NCBI RefSeq assembly: GCF_014930365.1
Contig: NZ_JABXWI010000008.1
Span: 372,001 to 436,000, forward strand
Reading direction: 5' to 3'
Source: Streptomyces caniscabiei
GTDB taxonomy: Bacteria > Actinomycetota > Actinomycetes > Streptomycetales > Streptomycetaceae
DNA: 64,000 nucleotides
Each line of letters starts with the position of its first letter. Position 1 is the stretch's first letter. The position numbers were made by a program, and so were the translations under genes. The notes beneath the pieces were generated by a model. The model made no database searches. It was given only the letters and a program-made list of their open reading frames with translations, and had not been told where the DNA came from. Positions 1 through 10,252 of the stretch are shown one piece after another.

Positions 1-76
1 CGGCCGCCTGCTGGTCGAAGCCCTCGCCCCCGAGGAGGTGCCGGCCCCGCTGGACGACCTCCTCGCCCACCTGTGA
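1..76 (+). CDS. 3' end of an unidentified gene (partial)
   Basis: The reading frame starting at base 2 is open from the window edge to a TGA at 74-76 and encodes about 24 residues, ending in LDDLLAHL. The GTG of the following gene overlaps this stop as GTGA. The fragment is too short to assign a family. The overlap suggests the two genes may be co-transcribed. Confidence 0.55.
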   Translation, partial: GRLLVEALAPEEVPAPLDDLLAHL

Positions 77-1152
77 GAAGCCGTCGTAGCGAGTCGTTGC
101 GCGTGTTGGACACTGCGTCGGTGACCGCTTCCGCACAGCCTCGACTGCTTCGACCTCGCGCCCTGAAGCCCGGAGATCTCGTCGTCGTCGCAGCACTCTC
201 CGGACCGCTCGACGCGGTTGACGAGCCCGGCCTCCAGCAGGCGATGGCCGTGCTCGAAGGGATGGGGTTCCGGGTGCGCCGGGCACCCCTGCTCGAAGCG
301 GGGCGGCACCGTTGGTGGAGCGCGGGTACTCCGACGGAGATCGCCGGGGAGTTCAACGCTCTGCTGCGTGATCCCGAAGTACGCGCGATCATCGCGCACG
401 ACGGCGGGCAGACCGCGCTCGGTTACCTCGACCTGATCGACTTCGAGGCGATCGCGGCCGACCCCAAGCCGATCCTCGGCTACAGCGACATCTCACTGCT
501 GCATCTGGTGCTCTACGCGCGTACGGGGCTGGTCGGATTCCACGCCGACGTGGCCACCCGTGGACTCGGCGGGTACTGGCAGTCCGCGCCCGCGGCACGC
601 AGAGCGGAACTCGAAAAGCTCTACTCGACGCTGCTGACCGGCGACGAGGCGATCGGTGCGCTGCCGGCCACCCCGTCGTGGGAGTGCTGGCGCGCCGGTC
701 GCACCGAAGGCCGGCTGATCGGCGGGGTGATCAACCGCATCGCGCTGGTGCAGGCGACGTCCTTCGCGCTGCCGCTCGCATGCTTCGACGGCGCGGTGCT
801 GTTCTGGGAGGAGGCGGGCGGCCAGGCATCGCATGTGTGGAGCTATCTGCAGGTCCTGCGGCACTCCGGCATCCTCGATCGGATCTCCGGCATGGTCGTG
901 GGCGTTCCGGACGCGATCCACGGGCTCGGCACGACCGATGCTCGTGACGCGTCCCCGACCCTGTCCGAGATGGTCCTCGACGTCCTCGGCGACCGTGACA
1001 TCCCGGTCCTGGGCAACGTCGAGTTCGGGCACGCCGGCCCGAATCTGCCGATGCCGGTCGGCATCCGCGTCGGCCTCGATGCGCACCGGCGGACATTGTC
1101 GCTGCTCGAACCGGCGGTACGACCGCTCCCGACGACGGGACCGGTCGGCTGA
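73..1152 (+). CDS. LD-carboxypeptidase, S66 family (MccF-like)
   Basis: This 359-residue protein has the layout of S66 serine peptidases, which trim the terminal D-residue from muropeptides during wall recycling or inactivate microcin-C-like peptide nucleotides. The N-terminal half carries the Ser nucleophile motif GYSDIS, preceded by IIAHDGGQTALGYLD. The C-terminal half carries WEEAGG (Glu) and EFGHAGPNLPMPVG (His), completing the expected Ser-Glu-His triad. No signal peptide is seen, so it is probably cytoplasmic. The start at 73 is GTG overlapping the previous stop. A GTG at 121 is an alternative, because the first 16 residues look non-conserved. The choice between recycling and immunity functions cannot be made from sequence alone. 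Confidence 0.85.
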   Translation: MRSRRSESLRVLDTASVTASAQPRLLRPRALKPGDLVVVAALSGPLDAVDEPGLQQAMAVLEGMGFRVRRAPLLEAGRHRWWSAGTPTEIAGEFNALLRDPEVRAIIAHDGGQTALGYLDLIDFEAIAADPKPILGYSDISLLHLVLYARTGLVGFHADVATRGLGGYWQSAPAARRAELEKLYSTLLTGDEAIGALPATPSWECWRAGRTEGRLIGGVINRIALVQATSFALPLACFDGAVLFWEEAGGQASHVWSYLQVLRHSGILDRISGMVVGVPDAIHGLGTTDARDASPTLSEMVLDVLGDRDIPVLGNVEFGHAGPNLPMPVGIRVGLDAHRRTLSLLEPAVRPLPTTGPVG

Positions 1153-1299
1153 GCACAGCGGATCAGCGAGCCGCTCACCCCGAGCCGGGAACACCACGCC
1201 CGCCGGCCGGTCCGCGGTCGCCGCGTACGCTCCCGACCTGCTGTGACTTCGCCCACCTGCCCTTGCCGGAGCCCGCGCCGTTTACCTACGTTCGGTCGC

Positions 1300-1614
1300 A
1301 TGGCCCCCCATGACCGCGACCTTCCCGGCGGACCGGACGAGCCCGAGGCGGTGAGCGACCCCGCAGCGGGCAGCCCCGACGCCGCCCCGACGGTCGATCT
1401 GGACATCGACCTCACCTCGCACGAGATGCTCCGGCGCGCTCATGTCCTGGACGCCCTCGGCGACGACTGGAACCCCGTCGCGGCCCTGCGCGACGAGGAG
1501 ACGGCCCACCGACTGCTGTACTCCGGGCTCGACGACGAACAGCGCCGGATCTACGACGACCTCGTCGCGGCCGGTGTGCTGCCGGGAGACGGTGGCGGTC
1601 ATGCTGCCGCTTGA
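1300..1614 (+). CDS. Small acidic protein of the hydrogenase island, function unknown
   Basis: This 104-residue acidic protein contains the stretch DLTSHEMLRRAHVLDALGDD followed by a short helical domain ending in DDLVAAGVLPG. I recall such proteins in actinobacterial hydrogenase loci, possibly listed as DUF6400, but this is memory and was not checked. The ATG at 1300 is preferred to an upstream GTG at 1243 because the conserved-looking part begins after it. It overlaps the next gene by 14 bases, implying translational coupling. It is the first gene of the island, upstream of hypX. No catalytic motif is visible. Confidence 0.7.
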   Translation: MAPHDRDLPGGPDEPEAVSDPAAGSPDAAPTVDLDIDLTSHEMLRRAHVLDALGDDWNPVAALRDEETAHRLLYSGLDDEQRRIYDDLVAAGVLPGDGGGHAAA

Positions 1615-1858
1615 CCCGCAGGCCGACATCGGCCGCCGCGCCTGGGTGGCCTGCCCGAGCTGCGCCGACCACCAGGGATGCGGCACCTGCGAGCAGGGCC
1701 GCACCTGCTCCGCGCACTGGCGCTATCTGCTGGCCAACGTCGGCAGCCTGCTGCACCTGCAGTGCCCGTCGTGCACCCACATCTGGGCCCACGAGACCCA
1801 CTTCGGCGCCACCCGCACCCCCTGGGAGCGCATCACCAGCGGCCTGCGACGACGGTGA
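1601..1858 (+). CDS. Cys-rich zinc-ribbon-like small protein
   Basis: This 85-residue protein carries eight cysteines arranged as CPSC, CGTC, CEQGRTC-like spacing and a second CPSC, followed by HIWAHETH. The pattern suggests one or two zinc-binding sites, or less likely an Fe-S site. The ATG at 1601 lies inside the end of the previous gene in another frame. No family name is recognised with confidence. Its position at the head of the hydrogenase island suggests a role in metal handling or maturation, which is inference only. Confidence 0.65.
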   Translation: MLPLDPQADIGRRAWVACPSCADHQGCGTCEQGRTCSAHWRYLLANVGSLLHLQCPSCTHIWAHETHFGATRTPWERITSGLRRR

Positions 1859-2042
1859 CCGGCCCCCGCCATTGAGCCGCTGAGCCGGCGGGACGACGGT
1901 TCGGCCCGGTGAGGCCGGACGGCGGATGCACGCCCGCTTTCGGATGACCTCGCCGTCTGTCGCCGGGGACGGCGGGCAGCCGTGGCCGAGGATCGCGGAC
2001 GGCGGTCATCCCTGCCTGCCGTTCGTCCGCCCGGAGGCAGCC

Positions 2043-3866
2043 GTGCACATCCTGCTCCTAGCCAGCGCGTTCAACAGCCTCACCCAGCGCACCCACGCCG
2101 AGCTGCGCGACCGGGGCCACACCGTGACGGTCGAACTGGCCCTGCCCGGCAGCCCCTTGCCCGAGGCCGTACGGCGTCACGCGCCGGAGCTCATCGTGTC
2201 GCCGATGCTCAGGACGGCGATCCCCGAGGAGGTGTGGTCGGCCCACACCTGTCTCGTCGTCCACCCCGGACCCGTGGGCGACCGGGGGCCGTCCTCCCTG
2301 GACTGGGCGATCCACGAGGGCGCCGACCGGTGGGGCGTCACCGTGCTCCAGGCCGACGCGGAGATGGACGCCGGTGACGTGTGGGCCACCGTGCCCTGCC
2401 GGGTTCCCCGCGTCCCCAAGAGCGAGCTGTACCGGGGCGAGATCGCCGACGCCGCGATCGAGGCCGTGCTGCTCGCGGTGGAGCGCTTCGCAGACGGCAC
2501 CTACGTGCCGCTGAAGCAGGACCGCACGGACACCGCGGATGCCGACGCCTATGCCGCAGCGGACGTGGGCGGCGTGCCGCACCCGGGCCCCCGCACGCGT
2601 CCCTACCTCGACCAGAGCGTCCGCCGCATCGACTGGGCCGAGGACTCCACCGAGGACGTCCTGCGCAAGCTGCGGGCGGCCGATTCGCAGCCCGGAGTGC
2701 TGGACGAGCTGCTCGGCGCGGAGTGGTACCTGCACGGCGGCCACGCCGAGGGTGTGCTGCGCGGGCGGCCGGGAGAGCTGCTGGCCACCCGCGCCGGGGC
2801 GGTCTGCCGGGCCACCGCGGACGGCGCCGTGTGGATCCCCGAGCTGCGGCCCCGACGAGTGCCCGGACAGCCGCCCACCTTCAAGCTCCCCGCCGTACGG
2901 GCCCTGGGTGACCGGCTGCCACCGCTGCCCGAGCACGCCCCGCCCCGCCTGCCCGAGAACACGCACCGGACCTGGTCGGACATCCGCTACCGGGAGGACG
3001 GGAACGTCGGACACCTCGCGTTCTCCTTCCCCGGCGGCGCCATGAGCACGCAGCAGTGCCGCCGTCTCCTGGACGCCTACCGGGAGGCCTGCGCACGGCC
3101 CACCACGGTGCTGGTGCTGGGCGGTGAGCGGGACTTCTTCTCCAACGGCATCCACCTGGGCGTCATCGAGGCCGCCGCCGACCCCGCCGCCGAGTCCTGG
3201 GCGAACATCAACGCCATCGACGACCTGGTCGAGGCGGTCCTGACGACGACCGACCGGCTGGTGGTCTCGGCGGTCGCGGGCAACGCCGCCGCGGGCGGCG
3301 TGATGCTCGCCCTGGCGGCCGACGAGGTCTGGTGCCGCTCGGGCGCCGTCCTGAACCCGCACTACCGGCTGATGGGCCTCTACGGCTCGGAGTACTGGAC
3401 GTACACCCTGCCGCGCCGGGTGGGACCCGCGACGGCCGAACGGCTCATGGACGAGGCACTCCCGGTCAGCTCGGCGAGCGCACTGCGGCTCGGGCTCGTG
3501 GACCGTGTCGTGGACAGCGGCCCGGACACCTTCGCGGGGGAGGTCGGCGACCTGGCCGCGCGGCTGGCCGCCCTTCCGGCCACGGCCTCCCGGATCTCCG
3601 CCAAGAAGACGGAACTGGACCGGCTGGAGAGCACGACCCCGCTGGCCGGCTTCCGCGAACGGGAGCTGGCCCGCATGCGCCGGACCTTCGACGACCCCGA
3701 CGCCGGCTACCACGCGCTGCGCCGTGCCTTCGTCCGCAAGGAGCCGTCGGCGCACACCCCGGCGCACCTCGGTCCGAGCCGGGTTGCGCGCACCGCCCCG
3801 ATGCCCTCCGCCGCCGACGTCACCGGAACGGCCCCTGCTGGCGACCCGTCGCGGTCGAACGGCTGA
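2043..3866 (+). CDS. hypX: Hydrogenase maturation factor HypX (CO ligand synthesis)
   Basis: This 607-residue protein has the two-part HypX/HoxX layout: an N-terminal formyl-THF-transferase-like domain (about residues 1-230) and a C-terminal enoyl-CoA-hydratase-like domain (about 310-530, with VSAVAGNAAAGGVMLALAAD). In aerobic hydrogenase producers HypX makes the active-site CO from formyl-tetrahydrofolate via a formyl-CoA-like intermediate. The start is a GTG at 2043, supported by GGAGG at 2033-2037. An in-frame extension upstream to 1926 looks non-coding. The gene sits directly before the structural genes, which fits a hydrogenase that matures in air. Confidence 0.92.
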   Translation: MHILLLASAFNSLTQRTHAELRDRGHTVTVELALPGSPLPEAVRRHAPELIVSPMLRTAIPEEVWSAHTCLVVHPGPVGDRGPSSLDWAIHEGADRWGVTVLQADAEMDAGDVWATVPCRVPRVPKSELYRGEIADAAIEAVLLAVERFADGTYVPLKQDRTDTADADAYAAADVGGVPHPGPRTRPYLDQSVRRIDWAEDSTEDVLRKLRAADSQPGVLDELLGAEWYLHGGHAEGVLRGRPGELLATRAGAVCRATADGAVWIPELRPRRVPGQPPTFKLPAVRALGDRLPPLPEHAPPRLPENTHRTWSDIRYREDGNVGHLAFSFPGGAMSTQQCRRLLDAYREACARPTTVLVLGGERDFFSNGIHLGVIEAAADPAAESWANINAIDDLVEAVLTTTDRLVVSAVAGNAAAGGVMLALAADEVWCRSGAVLNPHYRLMGLYGSEYWTYTLPRRVGPATAERLMDEALPVSSASALRLGLVDRVVDSGPDTFAGEVGDLAARLAALPATASRISAKKTELDRLESTTPLAGFRERELARMRRTFDDPDAGYHALRRAFVRKEPSAHTPAHLGPSRVARTAPMPSAADVTGTAPAGDPSRSNG

Positions 3867-3929
3867 TACGAAGAAGAGCGACGGTCGAAATACCGGCTTT
3901 CATCCCATACCTCCCCAGGAGGCGGTCCC

Positions 3930-5018
<1,089 letters not shown>

Positions 5019-5105
5019 ACGGCCCCCACGCACAGCGGCTCCCCGCCTCGTGCACCCCCCACCCCAACCTCCCGCGCAATGACGCAACGAAGGGCACGCA
5101 CCCAG

Positions 5106-6890
5106 ATGGCACCGAAGACGAAGACGGCCGGCGACGGCAACGGCCTGGTGGAGATGGCCTGGGACCCGATCACCCGGATCGTGGGCTCCCTGGGCATCCA
5201 CACGAAGATCGACTTCAAGCAGAAGCGGGTCGCCGAGTGCTACAGCACCTCGTCGGTCTTCCGGGGCTACAGCGTCTTCATGCGCGGCAAGGACCCCCGC
5301 GACGCCCACTTCATCACCAGCCGCATCTGCGGCATCTGCGGCGACAACCACGCCACCTGCTCGGTGTACGCGCAGAACATGGCGTACGGCGTGAAGCCCC
5401 CGCACCTCGGCGAGTGGATCATCAACCTCGGCGAGTCGGCGGAGTACATGTTCGACCACAACATCTTCCAGGAGAACCTGGTCGGGGTCGACTACTGCGA
5501 AAAGATGGTCAAGGAGACCAACCCCGGCGTCCTCGAACTCGCCGAGCGCACCGAGGCCCCGCACGCCGCCGAGCACGGCTACCGCACCATCGCCGACATC
5601 ATGCGCTCGCTCAACCCCCTGGAGGGCGAGTTCTACCGCGAGGCGCTCCAGGTGAGCCGCTACACGCGCGAGATGTTCTGCCTGATGGAAGGCCGCCATG
5701 TACACCCTTCCACGCTCTACCCGGGCGGCGTCGGCACCATCGCCTCCGTGCAGCTCTTCACGGACTACATGAGCCGCCTCATGCGGTACGTCGAGTTCAT
5801 GAAGCGCGTCGTGCCCCTGCACGACGACCTGTTCGACTTCTTCTACGAGGCCCTGCCCGGCTACGAGGAAGTCGGCCGCCGCCGCGTCATGCTCGGCTGC
5901 TGGGGCGCGCTCAACGACCCCGAGTACTGCGACTTCACCTACGCCAACATGACCGACTGGGGACGGAAGATGTTCGTCACCCCCGGCATCGTCGTGGACG
6001 GCAAGCTCGTCACCAACGACCTCACCGAGATCAACCTCGGCATCCGCATCCTGCTCGGCAGCTCCTACTACGAGGACTGGCAGGGACAGGAGCAGTTCGT
6101 CACCCACGACCCGCTCGGCAACCCGGTGGACCCGCGCCACCCGTGGAACCAGCACACCATCCCGGCCCCGCAGAAGCGGAACTTCGACGACAAGTACAGC
6201 TGGGTCATGTCCCCGCGCTGGTTCGACGGCAAGGACCACCTCGCCCTGGACACCGGCGGCGGCCCCATCGCCCGCCTGTGGTCCACCGCCCTGTCCGGCC
6301 TCGTCGACATCGGCTACATCAAGGCCACCGGCCACAGCGTGGTCATCAACCTGCCCCGCACCATGACCAAGCCGGAGACCACCTTCGAGTGGCAGATCCC
6401 CAAGTGGTCCAACGCGCTGGAACGCAACCGCGCCCGCACCTACTTCCAGGCCTACGCCGCCGCCGTCGCCCTGCACTGCGCCGAGAAGGGCCTCGCGGAG
6501 GTCCGCGCCGGACGCACCCAGACCTGGGAGAAGTTCGAGGTCCCGGACCAGGGCATCGGCGTCGGCTTCACCGAGGCCGTCCGCGGCGTCCTCTCCCACC
6601 ACATGGTGATCCGCGACGGCAAGATCGCCAACTACCACCCGTATCCGCCGACCCCGTGGAACGCCAGCACCAGGGACACCTTCGGCACACCCGGCCCGTA
6701 CGAGGACGCCGTGCAGAACACGCCCATCTTCGAGGAGAACACCCCGGAGAACTTCAAGGGCATCGACATCATGCGCGCCGTCCGCAGCTTCGACCCCTGT
6801 CTGCCCTGCGGCGTCCACATGTACGTCGGCGGCGGCAAGACCGTGAAGTCGATGCATGTGCCCACCGGCCTGAGCGGACTGGGCGGATGA
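5106..6890 (+). CDS. hhyL: [NiFe]-hydrogenase large subunit, group 1h
   Basis: This 594-residue catalytic subunit binds the NiFe(CN)2CO centre through two CxxC motifs: RICGIC near the N-terminus (C75, C78) and DPCLPCGVH near the C-terminus (C565, C568). Processing after H571 would remove a 23-residue tail, so a dedicated endopeptidase is needed, and one is encoded at 10249. I chose the ATG at 5106 (GAAGGG upstream at 5089-5094). An in-frame ATG at 5079 would add nine residues and lacks a ribosome-binding site. The stop overlaps the next gene as ATGA. Such enzymes oxidise atmospheric-level H2 in actinobacteria, including sporulating Streptomyces. Confidence 0.95.
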   Translation: MAPKTKTAGDGNGLVEMAWDPITRIVGSLGIHTKIDFKQKRVAECYSTSSVFRGYSVFMRGKDPRDAHFITSRICGICGDNHATCSVYAQNMAYGVKPPHLGEWIINLGESAEYMFDHNIFQENLVGVDYCEKMVKETNPGVLELAERTEAPHAAEHGYRTIADIMRSLNPLEGEFYREALQVSRYTREMFCLMEGRHVHPSTLYPGGVGTIASVQLFTDYMSRLMRYVEFMKRVVPLHDDLFDFFYEALPGYEEVGRRRVMLGCWGALNDPEYCDFTYANMTDWGRKMFVTPGIVVDGKLVTNDLTEINLGIRILLGSSYYEDWQGQEQFVTHDPLGNPVDPRHPWNQHTIPAPQKRNFDDKYSWVMSPRWFDGKDHLALDTGGGPIARLWSTALSGLVDIGYIKATGHSVVINLPRTMTKPETTFEWQIPKWSNALERNRARTYFQAYAAAVALHCAEKGLAEVRAGRTQTWEKFEVPDQGIGVGFTEAVRGVLSHHMVIRDGKIANYHPYPPTPWNASTRDTFGTPGPYEDAVQNTPIFEENTPENFKGIDIMRAVRSFDPCLPCGVHMYVGGGKTVKSMHVPTGLSGLGG

Positions 6891-7420
6891 GCGCGCCCAC
6901 GGCGACGCCGCCGGCGAACGCGGAACAGACCGGACGCAGGGTCGAGGAGGTGCTCGACCGGCTGGCCACGAGCGGCGACCCGGCCGTCACCGCCGCGGCC
7001 GAGGAACTCGTCCGTTCCCTCATGGACTACTACGGCGCCGGCCTGGCCCGCATCCTCCACCTGCTGTCCTCGGCACCCGGCGACCCCTCGGCGCGGCTGC
7101 TCGGCGACGAACTCGTCGCGAGCCTCCTCGTCCTGCACGACCTGCACCCCGAGGACCGCGACACCCGCATCGCCCGCGCCCTCGACACCGTCCGGGAACA
7201 CGGCCTTGACGTCATGGACCTCGACGAGCCGAGCGGCACCCTGCGGGTACGCGCCCGGGCCTCCGGCGGCTGCGGTGGCGGCTCCGGCGCGGACGCCCGG
7301 CAGGCGGCGGAGGCGGCACTCGCCTGCTTCGCGCCCGAGGTCCGGGCCGTCCAGGTGGAGACCGCACCCGTGGAGCCCCCGCTTCTGCAGATCGGCTCGG
7401 CGCCGACGGTGGCCCGATGA
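6887..7420 (+). CDS. NifU-like scaffold protein of the hydrogenase operon
   Basis: This 177-residue protein overlaps hhyL by ATGA. Its C-terminal third (about residues 100-160) resembles the NifU C-terminal domain: ALDTVREHGLDVMDLDEPSG, then an RVRARASGGCGGGSG loop, then AALACFAPEVRAVQVE. In NifU proteins the loop holds a CxxC pair that binds a transient Fe-S cluster. Here only one Cys is in the loop (GGCGGGSG), with another Cys in the following helix. A cluster could therefore bind only across a dimer, or not at all. The likely role is Fe-S assembly or electron transfer for this hydrogenase, inferred from its tight linkage to the structural genes. Confidence 0.8.
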   Translation: MSAPTATPPANAEQTGRRVEEVLDRLATSGDPAVTAAAEELVRSLMDYYGAGLARILHLLSSAPGDPSARLLGDELVASLLVLHDLHPEDRDTRIARALDTVREHGLDVMDLDEPSGTLRVRARASGGCGGGSGADARQAAEAALACFAPEVRAVQVETAPVEPPLLQIGSAPTVAR

Positions 7421-8073
7421 CCGCGACGACCGCACGCACGCGGACCACGGGGCCCGGCGCGGGCCTACGGCGGTTCCTCACCGAGCGTCCACCACAGGTG
7501 GAGCGCTGTGAACTGTGCGCGGTGGTGGTGCCCGAGGACCACCGCCACCTGGTCGACACCGAGAAACGCGCCCTCGTCTGCGCCTGCGGCGCCTGCGCCC
7601 TGCTGATGGAACAGCCAGGCGCCGCAGCGGGCCGCTTCCGCGCCGTCCCCGCCCGCTACCTCACCGACCCCGCACACCACCTGGACGACAGCGCCTGGGA
7701 CGCGCTCCAGATCCCGGTCGGCGTCGCCTTCCTCTTCCGCAACGCCGCGCTCGACCGGCTGGTCGCCCTGTACCCGAGCCCGGCCGGAGCCACCGAGAGC
7801 GAACTCGACCCGGCGACCTGGGCGGACGTCCTCGCCGGCAGCCGCCTCGCCGAACTCCTCGAACCCGACGTGGAGGCACTGCTGCTGCGCCGCACCGACG
7901 GACGCTGCACCTGCCACCTCGTCCCGATCGACATCTGCTACGAACTCGTCGGCCGTATGCGCCTGTTGTGGCAGGGCTTCGACGGCGGCGCCGAGGCCCG
8001 CGCCGCCCTGGACACCTTCTTCGCGGACGTCGCACGACGCACCCGGCCGGTGGACGGGGCGGTGCGTTCATGA
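7417..8073 (+). CDS. Hydrogenase-linked DUF5947-type protein
   Basis: This 218-residue protein has an N-terminal zinc-site-like segment (CELC at about 32-35 and CACGAC at about 52-57) and a later CTCH motif. It matches what I recall as DUF5947, found in actinobacterial hydrogenase operons, but the name was not verified. It overlaps both neighbours by four bases, so it is translated with the hydrogenase genes. There is no signal peptide or membrane segment. Function is unknown; a metallo-chaperone or electron-transfer adaptor is possible from the cysteine pattern and context. Confidence 0.75.
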   Translation: MTATTARTRTTGPGAGLRRFLTERPPQVERCELCAVVVPEDHRHLVDTEKRALVCACGACALLMEQPGAAAGRFRAVPARYLTDPAHHLDDSAWDALQIPVGVAFLFRNAALDRLVALYPSPAGATESELDPATWADVLAGSRLAELLEPDVEALLLRRTDGRCTCHLVPIDICYELVGRMRLLWQGFDGGAEARAALDTFFADVARRTRPVDGAVRS

Positions 8074-8762
8074 CCGAGTTCTCCTTCGCCTGCACCGGCG
8101 TCCGCGCCGACCGGTACGCAGCCGGCCCCACGCTCGTCTTCCGGCTGCGCGTCACCGCCGCCGACAACGCGCACGTGCACGCCGTCGCCCTGCGCTGCCA
8201 GATCCGCATCGAACCTGCCCGCCGGGCGTACGAGCCCGCCGAGGCCGACGGGCTGACCGACCTCTTCGGCGAGCGCACCCGCTGGGGCAGCACCCTCCAG
8301 CCGGTGCAGTTCGCCCAGGTCGCGCTCATGGTGCCCAGCTTCACGGGAGAGACCGACGTCGACCTCGTGGTCCCCTGCACCTACGACATGGACATCGCCG
8401 CCACCCGCTACCTCACCGCCCTCACCGACGGCGAAGTCCCGCTGCTGATGCTGTTCTCCGGTACGGCGTTCACCGGCACCGGCGGCTTCCGGGTCGAACC
8501 CGTCCCCTGGGACCGCGAGGCGGCCTTCCGCATGCCGGTCGCCACCTGGCGCGAGATGGTCGAGCAGCACTTCCCCGGCTGCGGCTGGATCCGGCTCCCC
8601 CGCGACACCATGGACGCCCTCCTCGCCTACCGCTCCCGGCACGCGCTGTCCTCCTGGGAGGCGACCCTCACCTCCCTGCTCGACCGGAGCAGCGCCGCCG
8701 ACACGCCCGCGAGAGACCCGTTCCGCGCCCTCACCGGCACCACCGGAAGGACCGACACGTGA
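8070..8762 (+). CDS. Hydrogenase-linked DUF6084-type protein
   Basis: This 230-residue protein begins MTEFSFACTGVRADRYAAGP and is rich in beta-strand sequence (FRLRVTAADNAHVHAVALRCQIRI). It resembles the family I recall as DUF6084, found with the preceding gene in actinobacterial hydrogenase loci; this is recollection. Its start overlaps the previous stop as ATGA and its end overlaps the next gene as GTGA. No metal-binding motif is obvious apart from isolated cysteines. The function is unknown. Confidence 0.72.
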   Translation: MTEFSFACTGVRADRYAAGPTLVFRLRVTAADNAHVHAVALRCQIRIEPARRAYEPAEADGLTDLFGERTRWGSTLQPVQFAQVALMVPSFTGETDVDLVVPCTYDMDIAATRYLTALTDGEVPLLMLFSGTAFTGTGGFRVEPVPWDREAAFRMPVATWREMVEQHFPGCGWIRLPRDTMDALLAYRSRHALSSWEATLTSLLDRSSAADTPARDPFRALTGTTGRTDT

Positions 8763-10252
8763 CCCTCACCGCGTTCGCCGCCGAGACCGAGGAACGGTTC
8801 GCCCTCGCCCGGCAGGTGGCCGACGCCGTCCTCTTCGAGGGCTATGTGCTCTACCCCTACCGTGCCTCGGCGGCCAAGAACCGGCTGCGCTGGCAGTTCG
8901 GGGTGCTCGTACCGCCCGCCTGGGGCGCCGAGTGCGAGGAACACGACTTCCAGCACACCGAATGCCTGATGGAGCCGAAGGCGGACGCGACCCTCTCGGT
9001 CGAGGTGCGCTTCCTGCACGCCCGGCGGCGCACGGTGCAGCGGGCCCGCCCGGACGGAGGCTTCGACACGGTCGCCGAACTCGACCTGGACGACCGGGTG
9101 CTGGTGCCTTGGGACGAGGGCGTCGAGGAACGCGTCGAGGTGATCGCGCCGGTCGCCGAACTCCTCGGCGACGGCGTCGTCCACCCCTTCCACCGCCCGG
9201 CCCGGGAGGACACCGCACCGGTCCTGGACGCGGCGGGCCGCACCGTCGGCCGGCTGCTGCGGCGCCGCGAGGAGATCAACGGGACGGTGCGGTTGTCCGC
9301 CCGCGAACTCGACGGCCCCTACCGGGTGTCGCGCCTGACCGCCGTCGTCGAGAACACCAGCGGCTGGACACCCCCCGAGGGACGCGGCGCCGACCGGGAC
9401 GCGGCGCTGCCGCACTCCCTGGTGGCCACCCACCTGCTCATGGCCCTCAGCGCCGGATCGTTCCTGTCGATGACCGACCCCCCGGAGTGGGCCAGAGGCG
9501 CGGTCGCCGCCTGCCGCAACCTGCACACCTGGCCAGTACTCGCCGGCGAACCCGGCCGCGCCGACCTCGTGCTGTCCTCGCCGATCATCCTGGAGGACCA
9601 CCCCGCCATCGCGCCGGAGAGCCCCGGCGCGCTCTACGACGCCACCGAGATCGACGAGATCCTCGCGCTACGCACCGCCGCCCTCACCGACGAGGAGAAG
9701 CGTGAGGCCCGGGGCACCGACGAACGGGCCGCCGCCGTCATCGAGTTGGCCGACTCCATGCCCGCCGAGGTCCTGGAGCGGCTGCACGGCGCGGTACGCA
9801 GCCTGCGCGAGGTGACCGGCCCCGACCCCGGCTCCCCAGGCTCCGGCCCCGCCGCCCCGGGCCCCGGCTTCGCGGCCCCCGACCCCGACTTCGCGGCCCA
9901 GGGAGGCGGCTTCCCCGACGAGTACGGGGTGCAGCGGCCGGACACGCCCTGGTGGGACCCCGCGAGCGACGCGGGCTTCGACCCGACGCGGGACCGCGTG
10001 GTCGTCGACGGCCGGTCGGTCGGCAAGGGCAGCCGCGTCGAACTGCACCCCGGGCTGCGCCGCACCGACGCACAGGACATCTTCCTGCGCGGGCGCACCG
10101 CCGTGGTCGAGGCGGTGCTGCACGACGTCGACGGCGGGGTCCACCTCGCCGTCACGGTCGAGGGCGACCCGGGCGCCGACATCCGCCGCGAGCAGGGCCG
10201 CTTCCTGTACTTCCAGCCCGACGAGGTCACCCCGCTGGAGGACGACGCATGA
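8759..10252 (+). CDS. 497-residue hydrogenase-island protein of unknown function
   Basis: I do not recognise this protein. The first 330 residues look globular, with an early segment VPPAWGAECEEHDFQHTECLM that could bind a metal and a central ALPHSLVATHLLMALSAGSFLS helix. A linker rich in Pro and Gly, made of repeating PDPGSPGSGPAAPGPGF-like units (about 360-385), leads to a C-terminal domain (about 405-497). That domain contains HPGLRRTDAQDIFLRGRTAVVEAV and GRFLYFQPDEVTPLE. The GTG start overlaps the preceding stop and the TGA overlaps the protease gene, so it belongs to the hydrogenase operon. The overlap and position suggest a dedicated assembly or partner protein. Confidence 0.75.
   Translation: MTLTAFAAETEERFALARQVADAVLFEGYVLYPYRASAAKNRLRWQFGVLVPPAWGAECEEHDFQHTECLMEPKADATLSVEVRFLHARRRTVQRARPDGGFDTVAELDLDDRVLVPWDEGVEERVEVIAPVAELLGDGVVHPFHRPAREDTAPVLDAAGRTVGRLLRRREEINGTVRLSARELDGPYRVSRLTAVVENTSGWTPPEGRGADRDAALPHSLVATHLLMALSAGSFLSMTDPPEWARGAVAACRNLHTWPVLAGEPGRADLVLSSPIILEDHPAIAPESPGALYDATEIDEILALRTAALTDEEKREARGTDERAAAVIELADSMPAEVLERLHGAVRSLREVTGPDPGSPGSGPAAPGPGFAAPDPDFAAQGGGFPDEYGVQRPDTPWWDPASDAGFDPTRDRVVVDGRSVGKGSRVELHPGLRRTDAQDIFLRGRTAVVEAVLHDVDGGVHLAVTVEGDPGADIRREQGRFLYFQPDEVTPLEDDA

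Noticed and set aside
1859..2042. Riboswitch or promoter before hypX
   Set aside because: Searched by eye for aptamer-like stems and clear -35/-10 boxes; none were convincing.
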